Below, piece by piece: positions 20,202 through 29,653 of a stretch of 64,000 nt of DNA. The notes beneath the pieces were generated by a model that saw only the letters and a program-made list of their open reading frames with translations, did no database searches and was not told where the DNA came from. The position numbers and the translations under genes were made by a program. The stretch is taken from contig NZ_CADFEJ010000024.1 in the NCBI RefSeq assembly GCF_902833055.1, forward strand, positions 1 to 64,000, given 5' to 3'. The stretch comes from Burkholderia territorii (lineage in GTDB: Bacteria > Pseudomonadota > Gammaproteobacteria > Burkholderiales > Burkholderiaceae). How positions within the stretch are numbered: the stretch's first letter is position 1; each line of letters starts with the position of its first letter.

Positions 20202-20960
20202 ATGAAACAAGGCATTTTCGTCGCCACTCCCGCCTACGGCGGCATGTGCTACCTGCCCTACGTGAACGGGCTGCTGGAGCTTCAGCGTGCGTGCCTGGAC
20301 GCCGGCCTCGCGTTCGAATACTTCTACCTGAGCGGCACCGCATTGTTGCATCAGCAACGAAACGTCGCGGTGGAGCGCTTCCTGCAGAGCGGCCTGTCGC
20401 ACATGATGTTCATCGATGCGGACATCGGCTTTCGCGGCAGCGACGTGATCCGGATGTTCGAACAGCAGCACGACGTGATGCTCGGGCTGTATCCGTCCAA
20501 GAGCATCAACTGGGCCGCGGTCGCCGACGCCGCGCGCGCCGATCCGTCGGCGCCGCCCGAGCGGCTCGCGTTGTTCAGCGCCGATTACAGCCAGACCGTG
20601 TATGCGATGGACGGTGCAGCGTCCCGGATCCAGCTCGATTCGGTTTCCGAAGTCCATTCGGGCGGCGCCGGCTTGATGATGATCGCGCACGGCGTATTCG
20701 AGAAGATGGCGCAAGCCTTTCCCGAAACGAAGGTGCAGTTCCCGTCGAGCTATCAAGGCCTGTCGCCGAATTCCACAACCATGTACGAACACTTCGAATT
20801 CCTGAGGGAGCCCGATGGGCGCTCGCTGTCGGAGGATCTGTCTTTCTGCAGGAAGTGGCGGATGTGCGGCGGCAAGCTGTATGCGTGTTCGTGGTTCAAG
20901 ACCGTTCACGTGGGCGTTCATCTCCATGAAGGCAACCTCCCCGCGTTGCTCGGCCGATGA
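20202..20960 (+). CDS. GT-A-type glycosyltransferase-like protein
   Basis: A 252-residue cytoplasmic protein. IFVATPAYGG at the N-terminus resembles a nucleotide-sugar binding strand, and MMFIDADIGFRGSDVIRMF carries a DAD motif of the DxD type that holds the metal and sugar nucleotide in GT-A enzymes. The middle has HSGGAGLMMIAHGVFEKM, also typical of this group. No acceptor can be inferred and no polysaccharide cluster is nearby. The ATG at 20202 has only a weak ribosome-binding site. The pentapeptide-repeat gene follows in the same direction after 59 bases and may be co-transcribed. Confidence 0.75.
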   Translation: MKQGIFVATPAYGGMCYLPYVNGLLELQRACLDAGLAFEYFYLSGTALLHQQRNVAVERFLQSGLSHMMFIDADIGFRGSDVIRMFEQQHDVMLGLYPSKSINWAAVADAARADPSAPPERLALFSADYSQTVYAMDGAASRIQLDSVSEVHSGGAGLMMIAHGVFEKMAQAFPETKVQFPSSYQGLSPNSTTMYEHFEFLREPDGRSLSEDLSFCRKWRMCGGKLYACSWFKTVHVGVHLHEGNLPALLGR

Positions 20961-21019
20961 GCCGCGAGCCCGAATAGCCGATATCGGGCACGAAACCTTC
21001 AACCCACACTGAATTCCCC

Positions 21020-21712
21020 ATGGCACCCTGCGGAGTTTCCGTCTCCGGCCGAACGCTCGATCGCGCCGATCTGCTGCTTCTCGTCGAAAGCTCGCCCGCG
21101 CCGATACATCTCGAGGACTGCGATCTCGAAGGCGCGGACCTGTCGCGGCTCGATTTGCGCGGCCTGCGATTCGAGCGTTGCGCGCTCGCGGAAGCGTCGT
21201 TCGTCGGCGCGACGCTCGCGCGGACCGAGTGGATTCGTTGCCGCGCGCGCCAGGCAAGCTTCGCGTCGGCCGATCTCGAAGATGCGCAGTTTCAGTCCTG
21301 CGATCTCAACAACACGAGCTGGCGCCGCAGCAAGCTCAGCTCGGCACGCTTCGATGAATGCCGGCTCACTGGTGCCGACTTCGAGGAATGCAAGTCGCTC
21401 GGCATCGCGTTCTCGAACACGCTGCTGGTGGGAGCGAGCCTGCGCCGTTTCTCGTTTCGGAAGACGCGGCTCGTGGCGCTCGATTTCTCGGATGCCGATC
21501 TCGCCGGCACGGATTTTCGCGACGCCGTGTTCGAAGGCGGCAGCCTGCGCAACGCGCATCTGAACGACGTGCGCTTCGACGGCGCCGACCTGCGCGACGT
21601 GGACCTCGGCGGCACGCCCAGGCTGCTCGCGTCGGGCGTGCTGCGCGGCGCGACCATCTCGTATGACCAGGCCGCGATGCTGATCGAGAATCTCGGGATC
21701 CGGGTCGCTTGA
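21020..21712 (+). CDS. pentapeptide-repeat protein
   Basis: A 230-residue protein built of A(D/N)LxX-type pentapeptides from about residue 30 to 200, for example DLEGADLSRLDLRG and DFSDADLAGTDFRD, forming a right-handed square beta-helix. The C-terminus ends in a short helical segment (SYDQAAMLIENLGI) like the dimerisation end of Qnr/MfpA DNA-mimic proteins. Whether this one protects gyrase is unknown. No signal peptide. It follows the glycosyltransferase-like gene. Confidence 0.85.
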   Translation: MAPCGVSVSGRTLDRADLLLLVESSPAPIHLEDCDLEGADLSRLDLRGLRFERCALAEASFVGATLARTEWIRCRARQASFASADLEDAQFQSCDLNNTSWRRSKLSSARFDECRLTGADFEECKSLGIAFSNTLLVGASLRRFSFRKTRLVALDFSDADLAGTDFRDAVFEGGSLRNAHLNDVRFDGADLRDVDLGGTPRLLASGVLRGATISYDQAAMLIENLGIRVA

Positions 21713-22563
21713 CCATTGCTTGCGCCGTTGTTCGCGTCGCGGCCGCTATTCGGGAGCGCACTCACGTGCCGCGCATGTTGCTCATGCCGCCGGTGACCCG
21801 TCGAATATTCTCATCACTTCGGCGACACGCCGACCGACACGAGCACGCGCGGCCCGTGTTCTCACACTCGCCTTCCGGTTCCATCGCCACGCGAATCACT
21901 AGGGAAAATCCGGAGACATCCTTACAGCGATTTACCTGATGATTCACAGGAACGCCATGTTTCGGCGATTTCGCTTTGCAGAATGCTTTCGTTTTGCTTG
22001 ACGGCCGCGGTGCCACTAACCGGCAACCGCGACGAGCGAAGCGTGAAACGACAAGCGCCCGCGCATCGCGAGGTGTTCAATACTTTCAACAACCGGTCGA
22101 GAGTAATCGTGAGAATCCGTGGCCCGCTGGTGCGGTGGAGACGAGGCGATGCGCGCAATGTGCGTGTCGCGATCTCATCCGCCGACGACAGTGACCGCCG
22201 GCAGAGTCCTCGCCTGCATCTGTCGATCTATACCATCCTGTCCCGCCGTTCCGTCCGCCGTCACAACGCCGTCGCCGCACGCGCGTTCGTCGCGATCCAC
22301 ACCGACGACGTGGCGTCGCTCCTGCCTTAGCGCGTCCACTTCATTCCCTTCGACCAGCGCATCGCTTCGCGTGGCTCGCGACGCGATCGGCTCGCGCTTT
22401 GTGTCCGCACGATTCGCTTCGCATCCCGAATGAACTCGTGATCGTCATGCATCGTCGGCGCCCGTTTCGTGCGCCGGCCGGTTTCACACGTCCGTCCCCT
22501 GAACCGAGACGCGACGACTCGCCAGCCGCCGAGCGCCGCGTCCCCCGATACGGAAAACACGCC
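21713..22563. other. long intergenic region upstream of the orphan potF
   Basis: 850 bases without a supported gene; all frames are short and unlikely. A+T content is higher around 21890-22060. A dyad-like site at 22494-22510 resembles the operator candidate of the polyamine operon at 59.3 kb. Confidence 0.55.
22494..22510. promoter_or_regulatory. candidate LuxR-type site upstream of orphan potF
   Basis: GTCCCCTGAACCGAGAC matches the perfect dyad at 59304-59320 at 13 of 17 positions and keeps both half-sites with one mismatch. It is 54 bases before the start codon. Confidence 0.3.
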
Positions 22564-23682
22564 ATGCAACTCCGCACCTTCCGCCGCACCGTCGCCACCG
22601 CCGCCATGATGTCCGTCGCGGGCATTGCCACCTTCGGCGCCATGCACGCCCGGGCAGCCGGCGAACTGAACATCTACAACTGGTCCGACTACATCGCGCC
22701 GGACACGATCCCGAATTTCCAGAAGCAGACCGGCCTGCACGTGCGCTACGACAACTACGACAGCGACGACACGCTGCAGGCGAAGCTGCTGTCGGGCAAC
22801 TCCGGCTACGACATCGTCGTGCCGACGTCGAACTACATGGCCAAACAGATCCAGGCGAACGTCTACCAGCCACTGGACAAGACGAAGCTGCCGAACCTGG
22901 CGCACCTCGATCCGCTGTTGATGAAGATGGTCGCCGACGCCGATCCCGGCAACCGGTACGGCGTGCCGTGGGCTTATGGCACCGACGGCATCGGCTACAA
23001 CGTGCAGGCCGTGAAGAAGGCGCTCGGCGACAAAGCGCCGGTCGACAGCTGGGCGCTGGTGTTCGACCCGGCCAACATGGCGAAGTTGAAGAGTTGCGGC
23101 GTATCGTTCCTGGATCAGGCGGTCGACGTGTTCGCCGCGACACTGCAGTACATGGGCAAGGACCCGAACAGCACGAATCCGGCCGATTACCGCGCCGCAT
23201 ACGAAGTGCTGAAGAAGGTGCGCCCGTACATCACGCAGTTCAATTCGTCGGGTTACATCAACGATCTCGCGAACAACGACCTGTGCGTGTCGTTCGGCTA
23301 TTCCGGCGACGTCGGCATCGCGCATCGCCGGGCGGCGGAAGCAAAGCGTCCGTATGAGATCCGCTTCGCGAATCCGAAGGAAGGCGGGCTGCTGTGGTTC
23401 GACATGATGGTGATCCCGAAGGATGCACCGAATCGCGACGCCGCGCTGAAGTGGATCAACTACCTGCAGGACCCGAAGGTCAACGCGGCGATCACCAACG
23501 CGGTGTTCTACCCGACCGCGAACAAGGCCGCGCGCCAGTTCGTGAAGCCCGCGATCGCACGCGATCCGTCGGTCTATCCGGCAGACGAAGTGCTGAGCAA
23601 GATGACGCTGCTCAAACCGATGCCGCCCGAGATTCGCCGTCTCCAGAACCGGTTGTGGGCGCAACTGAAGACCGGACGCTGA
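22564..23682 (+). CDS. polyamine-binding protein, orphan PotF paralogue
   Basis: A 372-residue periplasmic binding protein of the PotF/SpuD family. Residues 1-30 form a signal peptide ending ARAA. LNIYNWSDYIAPDTIPNFQKQTG is the family opening, and SGYDIVVPTSNYMAKQIQ, PWAYGTDGIGYN and EGGLLWFDMMVIPKDAPN line the binding cleft. It is closely similar over its whole length to the binding protein at 58062-59183, but no permease or ATPase gene is adjacent. It probably hands putrescine or a related polyamine to the ABC transporter encoded at 55-58 kb. The start is set at the signal peptide; the ribosome-binding site is weak. Confidence 0.9.
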   Translation: MQLRTFRRTVATAAMMSVAGIATFGAMHARAAGELNIYNWSDYIAPDTIPNFQKQTGLHVRYDNYDSDDTLQAKLLSGNSGYDIVVPTSNYMAKQIQANVYQPLDKTKLPNLAHLDPLLMKMVADADPGNRYGVPWAYGTDGIGYNVQAVKKALGDKAPVDSWALVFDPANMAKLKSCGVSFLDQAVDVFAATLQYMGKDPNSTNPADYRAAYEVLKKVRPYITQFNSSGYINDLANNDLCVSFGYSGDVGIAHRRAAEAKRPYEIRFANPKEGGLLWFDMMVIPKDAPNRDAALKWINYLQDPKVNAAITNAVFYPTANKAARQFVKPAIARDPSVYPADEVLSKMTLLKPMPPEIRRLQNRLWAQLKTGR

Positions 23683-23801
23683 GGTGGCGGCGCCGGTCGG
23701 ACGACGGAGCGACGGGCGCGGCTTGTCCGAGCCGGCCGTTGCTGGGCCACTCGCCACTGCCGTGCACGGGCGACCGCGCGTTCGCTCCGACCGCCGGTGA
23801 C

Positions 23802-23836
23802 GGCGGCCATACGCGCTGCACCGGCGTATGGCCGCC
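23802..23836. terminator. bidirectional terminator between potF paralogue and porin
   Basis: A 13-bp perfect stem, GGCGGCCATACGC with GCGTATGGCCGCC around a 9-nt loop, in the gap between convergent genes. Confidence 0.65.
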
Positions 23837-23856
23837 CGGCCTGCATGATGCACCGG

Positions 23857-25074
23857 TCAGAACCGGTGAATGATCCCCGCGCCGAACGCGAACTGATTGC
23901 CGGTCGACGACGGTGTGGAGTTGAAGCCGTCGCCCAGTGTCGCCGTCGCGGCGACGATGCTGCCCGCGCCGCTCGTGCCGAGCGTCTTTCCCTTCGCATG
24001 CTGATACGCTTCGAGCAGGTAAAGCCCCGTACGCTTCGACAGCGAGTAGTACTGCGACAGGTTGAACTGATGATACTGCGCGCTGTCGGTGATACCGTTC
24101 GCCTCGGTCGCGCGCGTGTACGCATAGCCCGCACCGAAATCCCACACCGCCGAAGGCTTCCAGTGCAGCACCGCGCCGGCCGTGTTGAAGATCGCGGTAT
24201 CGAAGAACTTCGATGCCGAGCCCGGGATGTATTCGGTGTTGGTATACGTGGCCGTCGCATCCCATGCATCACTGAACCGGTAGCTGAGGCCAACGGCGAA
24301 CCGCTGCTGCGCCTTCGCGGTCTGGTAGCCATTCGTCAGCGCCGACACGCCGATCTGTGAACCGCCGTTCGATGTCGTCGAACTCGCGCCCCACGTGCCA
24401 CCGGCCGTGTTCGAGTTGTTCACGCGCTCGAACGCGACGCCGACGCCGAGCGGGCCGGCCGCGTACTGGATGCCGGTCGCCCACGTCGAACCTGCGTTCG
24501 TGCTTCCGGCCACGCCGCCGAGCGAATACGAACCGCTCAGCGTCAGGCCGTACCATTTCGGCGACGTGTACTCGAGCGTGTTGTTCGCGCGGTAGATCGT
24601 GTCGAGCCCGTCGACGTCGCCCGGGTGCGCGCCGTAATAGCCGGTGACCCACGTGGTCGGGCTGAACGGCGACATCGTCTGGTAGTACGACGCGTATTGC
24701 CGGCCCGCCGTGAGCGTACCGTAAGTCGCATTCGTCAGCCCGACCCACGCCTGCCGCCCGAACATCGCATCGGTGTACTGCATCGCCCCCGTGCCGGAGT
24801 TGAAACCCGATTCGAGCGTGAAGATCGCCTTCGTGCCGCCACCGAGGTCTTCCGCGCCCTTGAGGCCGAAACGGCTGCCGGCCCACACCCCCTGGTTCAT
24901 CCTGACGACCGACTTGCCACCGCTCGTCGAGCTGAGCGTCGTCGCATTGCTCTGGTAGCCGATCCCGTTATCGACGATCCCGTACAGCGTGACGCTGCTC
25001 TGCGCGAACGCCGGCGCAACGGCCGTCATCGCGGCACCGAACGTCAGCGCCACGCGTATTGCCTGCTTGTTCAT
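23857..25074 (-). CDS. porin of the gallate/tannin island
   Basis: A 405-residue trimeric porin. Signal peptide 1-25 ends AFA, then QSSVTLYGIVDNGIGYQSN. Family motifs GLKGAEDLGGGTKAIFTLESGFN and FGRQAWVGLTN are present, and the last residue is Phe (IIHRF). ATG at 25074 has AAGGAGA upstream; TTG just before it is less likely. It lies 69 bases downstream of the tannase gene in the same direction, so it may admit aromatic acids or sugar esters, analogous in position to galP of Pseudomonas gallate clusters. That role is inference. Confidence 0.92.
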   Translation of the reverse strand: MNKQAIRVALTFGAAMTAVAPAFAQSSVTLYGIVDNGIGYQSNATTLSSTSGGKSVVRMNQGVWAGSRFGLKGAEDLGGGTKAIFTLESGFNSGTGAMQYTDAMFGRQAWVGLTNATYGTLTAGRQYASYYQTMSPFSPTTWVTGYYGAHPGDVDGLDTIYRANNTLEYTSPKWYGLTLSGSYSLGGVAGSTNAGSTWATGIQYAAGPLGVGVAFERVNNSNTAGGTWGASSTTSNGGSQIGVSALTNGYQTAKAQQRFAVGLSYRFSDAWDATATYTNTEYIPGSASKFFDTAIFNTAGAVLHWKPSAVWDFGAGYAYTRATEANGITDSAQYHQFNLSQYYSLSKRTGLYLLEAYQHAKGKTLGTSGAGSIVAATATLGDGFNSTPSSTGNQFAFGAGIIHRF

Positions 25075-25143
25075 CAATCAGTCTCCTTCCTTGCCTCGTT
25101 GAGTGGTTAATGTGTTATCGGGGCGGAGCCTGGCGTCATCGGA

Positions 25144-26952
25144 TCAAGGACGATATGCACGCCAGCCGTTACCGCCCTTGCAAACGAGTTGCGAACCCTG
25201 GATCTGGCACTGCGCCTCATACCCGGGCGAGTACAGCCATTCGCCAGCCCAGCGCAGGTCGACGTACGGGTCGGCATTCGGCGTATCGGCGACGAAACTG
25301 GCCGCATCGTCGGTGCTGCCGCTGCCCGTGTAGCGTGCGGTGGCCGGATACGGGAACACAGGGCGCGTGCGCGTCGTGTTGCCGTTCGTATCGACGATCG
25401 ACGCGACGATCCTGCCCGGGGTCGCGTCCGTCTCGGTCCACGCCATCAGCGGCGAGAGGATGTCGAACACGTTCGGCCCCTGTCCGCCGCCGCAGTGCGC
25501 GACACCCGGGAACAGATAGAAGCGCGCGAAGCGATCGACCTTTGCATCGCCCATGTAGCGCTTCATCGCTTCGTAGTATTCGATGCTCGAACGCGGCGAG
25601 ATGTGCTGATCCTCCAGACCGTGCCACAGCAGCAGCTTGCCGCCACGGCCGGCGAAGCGGCTCAGGTCCGGATCGGTCGCGGCCAGGTAGTTCGACACCG
25701 GCACCGTCTTCGCGAATGCATCGAGCGTGAACTTCAGGTCGGCGATCGTCGCCGACGGGTACGACGCGTTGTAGTAGTCGAGATAGCGAAGGAACGGCAG
25801 CACGAAACCGATCGTGCCGCTCTGCGCGGTGGCGGTCGCCGGGACGAACAGCGTCCAGTTCAGCTCCGAGCCCCATTCACGCGATACGAAAGGTTCGAGA
25901 CGTGTGCCGTCCGCCGCCGTCGCGCCGTCATGAATCCGGCGCACCACGTCTGCTTCCTGCGGCGTCAGGCAGGTCGCAGTCGATTGCCCCTGTGCGCACA
26001 CGATCGTCGCGGGATCGAAACGGCACGCACGCGGATTGTCGATCACGCCATCGACCACGCCGTCCAGACCGTCGCATGCCTTCAGCACGGCCGCGTGCAG
26101 CATCGGCAGCTTGCCGGCGAGCAGGATCGCGTTGCCCGTCTTCGGGTCCGTGTTGACCGCGTTCGGCCACGCATGATGGAACGTGTTCTGCACGATCAGG
26201 TCGTTGGCGGGTGCGCCGGCGGCAATGCCGTCGAAGTCGTCGGGGAAGCGCTGCGCCTCCATCAGCGCCTCGCGGCCGCCGTCCGAGCAGCCGTCGAAGT
26301 AGGCGTAGCGCGCGGGCCGCGCATAGAACTTGCCGATGATCGCTTTTGCCACTTGCGCGGTCGCATGTTCGGCGCGGTACGCGAAGTCGAGCTTCGCTTT
26401 TGGGTCGAGCGCCCACGAGCCGTCGTTGCCACCTTCGTGGCCCATGTCGGTCGCGGCCATCGCGATCGTTCCGTTCGTCACCGGCACGCAGGTCGACGCC
26501 ATCGGCGCATTGACGGACAGGTTCCCGCACAAGCCACCGCAGCCCGTCTGCAGATAGCGTTGAGTCCAGCCTTGCGTCGGCAACTGCAATTCAAACAGCG
26601 ACGCGCCCGGGCCGATCGTGCCTTTCACGTCGCAGACGGGCGCGGGCAGTGTATTGTTGCCGACGACCGTGCCGGCCGGCAGCAGCACCGCCGACGTGAT
26701 CGTGACGGTACCGTCGGTCACGCCGCTCAGGTCGAGTGCCGCGACCGACGGGCACGACATCGCCGGCATCACCGCCGGAAGATTTGCAAGGCCGCCGGTG
26801 CTCGCGGCCTTTGCCACGTTGGGCCAGCCGGTCAGCGCAGCGCACAACCACACGACGCCGATCGCCAGCACCCTGGCCAGCACATCGCACCTGTTGCGCG
26901 CCGTGCGATGCCGAGCGCGCACCATCCACCCTGCCCTGCCGTTCGTCTGCAT
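25144..26952 (-). CDS. tannase/feruloyl esterase family hydrolase
   Basis: A 602-residue secreted or periplasmic esterase. The N-terminus has a long basic section then a hydrophobic core (VLAIGVVWLCAALTGWP) cut near AKAAS. The serine elbow is in DGCSDGGREALMEAQRFPDDFDGI, a hallmark of the family, with the acid and histidine in GLEDQHISPRSS and FPGVAHCGGG. Multiple cysteines flank the active site as in fungal relatives. AGGAGA precedes the ATG at 26952. In this context it most likely releases gallate from gallotannins or alkyl gallates; feruloyl esters are an alternative. Confidence 0.9.
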   Translation of the reverse strand: MQTNGRAGWMVRARHRTARNRCDVLARVLAIGVVWLCAALTGWPNVAKAASTGGLANLPAVMPAMSCPSVAALDLSGVTDGTVTITSAVLLPAGTVVGNNTLPAPVCDVKGTIGPGASLFELQLPTQGWTQRYLQTGCGGLCGNLSVNAPMASTCVPVTNGTIAMAATDMGHEGGNDGSWALDPKAKLDFAYRAEHATAQVAKAIIGKFYARPARYAYFDGCSDGGREALMEAQRFPDDFDGIAAGAPANDLIVQNTFHHAWPNAVNTDPKTGNAILLAGKLPMLHAAVLKACDGLDGVVDGVIDNPRACRFDPATIVCAQGQSTATCLTPQEADVVRRIHDGATAADGTRLEPFVSREWGSELNWTLFVPATATAQSGTIGFVLPFLRYLDYYNASYPSATIADLKFTLDAFAKTVPVSNYLAATDPDLSRFAGRGGKLLLWHGLEDQHISPRSSIEYYEAMKRYMGDAKVDRFARFYLFPGVAHCGGGQGPNVFDILSPLMAWTETDATPGRIVASIVDTNGNTTRTRPVFPYPATARYTGSGSTDDAASFVADTPNADPYVDLRWAGEWLYSPGYEAQCQIQGSQLVCKGGNGWRAYRP

Positions 26953-27149
26953 GCCTGTCTCCTGTCGTTGTTTGCTATGTCGCTCGCTCGGGAATGAACG
27001 ATGCGGCGACGTGGTGTCGGCCATTCGCTACATCGGGCGAAGCATCACGCCCGTTACCTCGTATTCAGCATAACTACGTTCCTGACACGACCCGTTGCGA
27101 AGAAGGCCATATTCCATCTGATCCGTTTATCGGTTGCGCCCAACCGGCC

Positions 27150-27869
27150 TCATGCAGGCTCCATCCCGTACAAGCCCTTCACGGAATCGGCTTGCGCAGA
27201 CGCGAGATACGCGAGAAACCGCGCAGTGGCCGCGCGATCGGACGCCGTGCCGCATATTGCCGCCGCGAACACCGTCACCGCCTGGACCTCATCCGGCAGC
27301 GGTCCGGCGACATCGATGCCCGGCGCATGCATCAGCTCGCTCAACTGCTGAAAGCCGAGCTCGACGTCGCCGGCCGCGATCAACCGGCCGACCGGCACGC
27401 CCGGTGGCGCCTGCACGATACGCGGTGCGATCGTGTCGGCGATGCCCCAGCGCGCGAACAGGCGATTCAGGTGCGCACCACTCGGTCCCGTCGAGTAACC
27501 GATCCGGCCGGCCCTCAGGATCGCGTCGCGCAACGCAGCCTCGGTGCCGATTTCCGGCCGCGTCGCGCCGCTCGCCACCGCGACCGCGATGCCTGAGCGG
27601 GCAACGTCCACGCGGCTGCCGGCATCGACATGACCGCTCGCCGCCAACTGCTCGATCGCATCGGACGCGAGCACGACGAAATCGAACGGCTCGCCGTTCC
27701 GCACGCGCCGCGCGGCATCGACCCCGCCAATCGACGTGATCGACACGTGTGCACCCGTTTCGTGCTCGTAAAGGGCCGCGAGCCTCGCCAGCAGTGGCCG
27801 CGTCGCCATCGACGAAATACCCGCGGCGATCGCCGCACCGCCTGACGCCGCCATCGCCGCCGCCTGCAT
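27150..27869 (-). CDS. solute-binding-like protein in the gallate operon
   Basis: A 239-residue type 2 periplasmic-binding-fold protein resembling ModA/SBP_bac_11: ARLAALYEHETGAHVSITSIGGVDAARRVRNGEPFDFVVLASDAIEQL and later GYSTGPSGAHLNRLF. The N-terminus ([17 protein letters not shown]) is not a convincing signal peptide, so the protein may be cytoplasmic. Its ATG overlaps the upstream gene's TGA by one base (TGATG), meaning tight translational coupling to the aldolase gene. No ABC permease is near. A sensory or ligand-carrying role is possible; substrate unknown. Confidence 0.8.
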   Translation of the reverse strand: MQAAAMAASGGAAIAAGISSMATRPLLARLAALYEHETGAHVSITSIGGVDAARRVRNGEPFDFVVLASDAIEQLAASGHVDAGSRVDVARSGIAVAVASGATRPEIGTEAALRDAILRAGRIGYSTGPSGAHLNRLFARWGIADTIAPRIVQAPPGVPVGRLIAAGDVELGFQQLSELMHAPGIDVAGPLPDEVQAVTVFAAAICGTASDRAATARFLAYLASAQADSVKGLYGMEPA

Positions 27870-28552
27870 CAGTCGATGTAGCGCAGGCCGGCCTGACGCA
27901 GCGGCTCGCGCATGTCGTACATGTCCAGACCCAGCACGCCGGACGCGAGCTTCGCACGCTTCGCCGCTTCGTTCGCCTCGCGCGCGACGGCCTTCTCGAG
28001 CACTTGCGCCGCACGCGCGGCCGGCACCACGACCACGCCGTCGTCGTCCGCGACGATTACGTCGCCGGGGTTGACGAGCGAACCCGCGCATACCACCGGT
28101 ACGTTCACCGATCCGAGCGTCGCCTTGATCGTGCCTTTCGCCGAAATCGCCTTGCTCCACACCGGAAACTGCATCGCCTCGAGCACCGCGACGTCGCGCA
28201 CGCCGGCATCGATGATCAATGCGCGCGCGCCGCGCGCCTTGAAGCTGGTCGCGAGCAGGTCGCCGAAATAGCCGTCGGTGCAATCCGCGGTAATCGCCGC
28301 GACGACCACGTCGCCGGGACGGATCTGTTCGGCGGCAACGTGCATCATCCAGTTGTCTCCCGGATGCAGCAGCACCGTGACCGCTGTGCCGGACGCACGC
28401 GCGCGCGGATAGATCGGCCGCATGTACGGCTTCAGCAGCCCCGTGCGGCCCATCGCTTCGTGTACCGTCGCCGAGCCGAGCGCGCCGAGCCGCGCGGCGA
28501 CGTCCTGATCCGCGCGATGGATGGTGCGGTACACCACGCCGAGTTCAGTCAT
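27869..28552 (-). CDS. ligK: 4-carboxy-4-hydroxy-2-oxoadipate aldolase (LigK/GalC type)
   Basis: A 227-residue RraA-fold class II pyruvate aldolase. It cleaves 4-carboxy-4-hydroxy-2-oxoadipate to pyruvate and oxaloacetate, the last step of gallate and protocatechuate 4,5-cleavage pathways, and usually also decarboxylates oxaloacetate. Family marks are [34 protein letters not shown], the active-site Arg-Asp in [15 protein letters not shown] and the DDDGVVVVP loop. The start is two bases after the stop of the hydratase gene and the end overlaps the next gene, so the three form one unit. Confidence 0.93.
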   Translation of the reverse strand: MTELGVVYRTIHRADQDVAARLGALGSATVHEAMGRTGLLKPYMRPIYPRARASGTAVTVLLHPGDNWMMHVAAEQIRPGDVVVAAITADCTDGYFGDLLATSFKARGARALIIDAGVRDVAVLEAMQFPVWSKAISAKGTIKATLGSVNVPVVCAGSLVNPGDVIVADDDGVVVVPAARAAQVLEKAVAREANEAAKRAKLASGVLGLDMYDMREPLRQAGLRYID

Positions 28553-28554
28553 GA

Positions 28555-29580
28555 TCAAAGCCCCTTCGCTTTCAGTTGCGCATCCAGGCGCGGATAAACA
28601 CGCCGTGCATTGCCTTCGTAGATCTTGTGACGCGCGTTCGCGTCGAGCGACGACGCCTCGATGTATCGCTTCGTGTCGTCGTAGTAGTGCCCCGTCTCGG
28701 GATCGATGCCGCGCACCGCGCCGATCATCTCGCTCGCGAACAGGATGTTGTCCACCGGAATCACGCCGGTCAGCAGGTCGATGCCGGGCTGGTGATACAC
28801 GCACGTGTCGAAGAACACGTTGTTCAACAGGTGGTCCTTCAGAAGCGGTTTCTTCAGCTCCTGCGCGAGCCCGCGAAAACGTCCCCAGTGATACGGCACT
28901 GCGCCGCCGCCGTGCGGAATCACGAACCGCAGCGTCGGGAAATCGCGGAATAGGTCGGAGGTCAGGCACTGCATGAAGGCCGTAGTGTCGGCGTTCAGGT
29001 AGTGCGCGCCTGTCGTGTGGAAGCACGCGTTGCAGCTCGTGCTCACATGGATCATCGCGGGAATGTCGTACTCGACCATCTTCTCGTAGATCGGGTACCA
29101 GTAGCGGTCAGACAGCGGCGGGCTGGTCCAGTGACCGCCCGACGGGTCGGGATTCAGGTTGATTGCGACGTTGCCGTATTCCTCGATGCAGCGCACGAGC
29201 TCCGGAATGCACGTCGCGACATCGACGCCCGGGCTCTGCGGCAGCATCGCGGCCGGCACGAAATGATCGGGAAAAAGCCGTTGCACGCGATGGCACAACT
29301 CGTTGCATACGGCCGCCCATGTGCTCGATACCTGGAAATCGCCGATGTGATGGGCCATGAAGCTCGCACGCGGGCTGAAGATTGTCAGGTCGAGGCCGCG
29401 CTCGCGCATCAACCGCAGCTGGTTGTGCTCGATCGATTCGCGCAGTTCGTCGTCGCTAATGTTCAGCTCGGCGACCTTCGGCTGTTCGGACGGACTGCCG
29501 AGCGCCGCGACCTGGCGATTGCGCCATGCTTCCAGCGCCTTCGGCGCGGTGGTGTAGTGACCATGAATGTCGATGATCAT
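28555..29580 (-). CDS. ligJ: 4-oxalomesaconate hydratase (LigJ type)
   Basis: A 341-residue amidohydrolase-fold metalloenzyme that hydrates 4-oxalomesaconate to 4-carboxy-4-hydroxy-2-oxoadipate. [11 protein letters not shown] carries the HxH metal ligands (His6, His8); further ligand histidines are in PAMIHVSTS and [17 protein letters not shown]. Length and sequence agree with LigJ rather than with the unrelated GalB of Pseudomonas. CAGGAG upstream fixes the ATG at 29580. It directly precedes the aldolase gene. Confidence 0.94.
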   Translation of the reverse strand: MIIDIHGHYTTAPKALEAWRNRQVAALGSPSEQPKVAELNISDDELRESIEHNQLRLMRERGLDLTIFSPRASFMAHHIGDFQVSSTWAAVCNELCHRVQRLFPDHFVPAAMLPQSPGVDVATCIPELVRCIEEYGNVAINLNPDPSGGHWTSPPLSDRYWYPIYEKMVEYDIPAMIHVSTSCNACFHTTGAHYLNADTTAFMQCLTSDLFRDFPTLRFVIPHGGGAVPYHWGRFRGLAQELKKPLLKDHLLNNVFFDTCVYHQPGIDLLTGVIPVDNILFASEMIGAVRGIDPETGHYYDDTKRYIEASSLDANARHKIYEGNARRVYPRLDAQLKAKGL

Positions 29581-29653
29581 TGATGCTCCTGCGTTTGATG
29601 ATGTGTCCGGCCCCTCGCCAACGACCGCACCGGACGGCGGCGCGCAACGCGCG

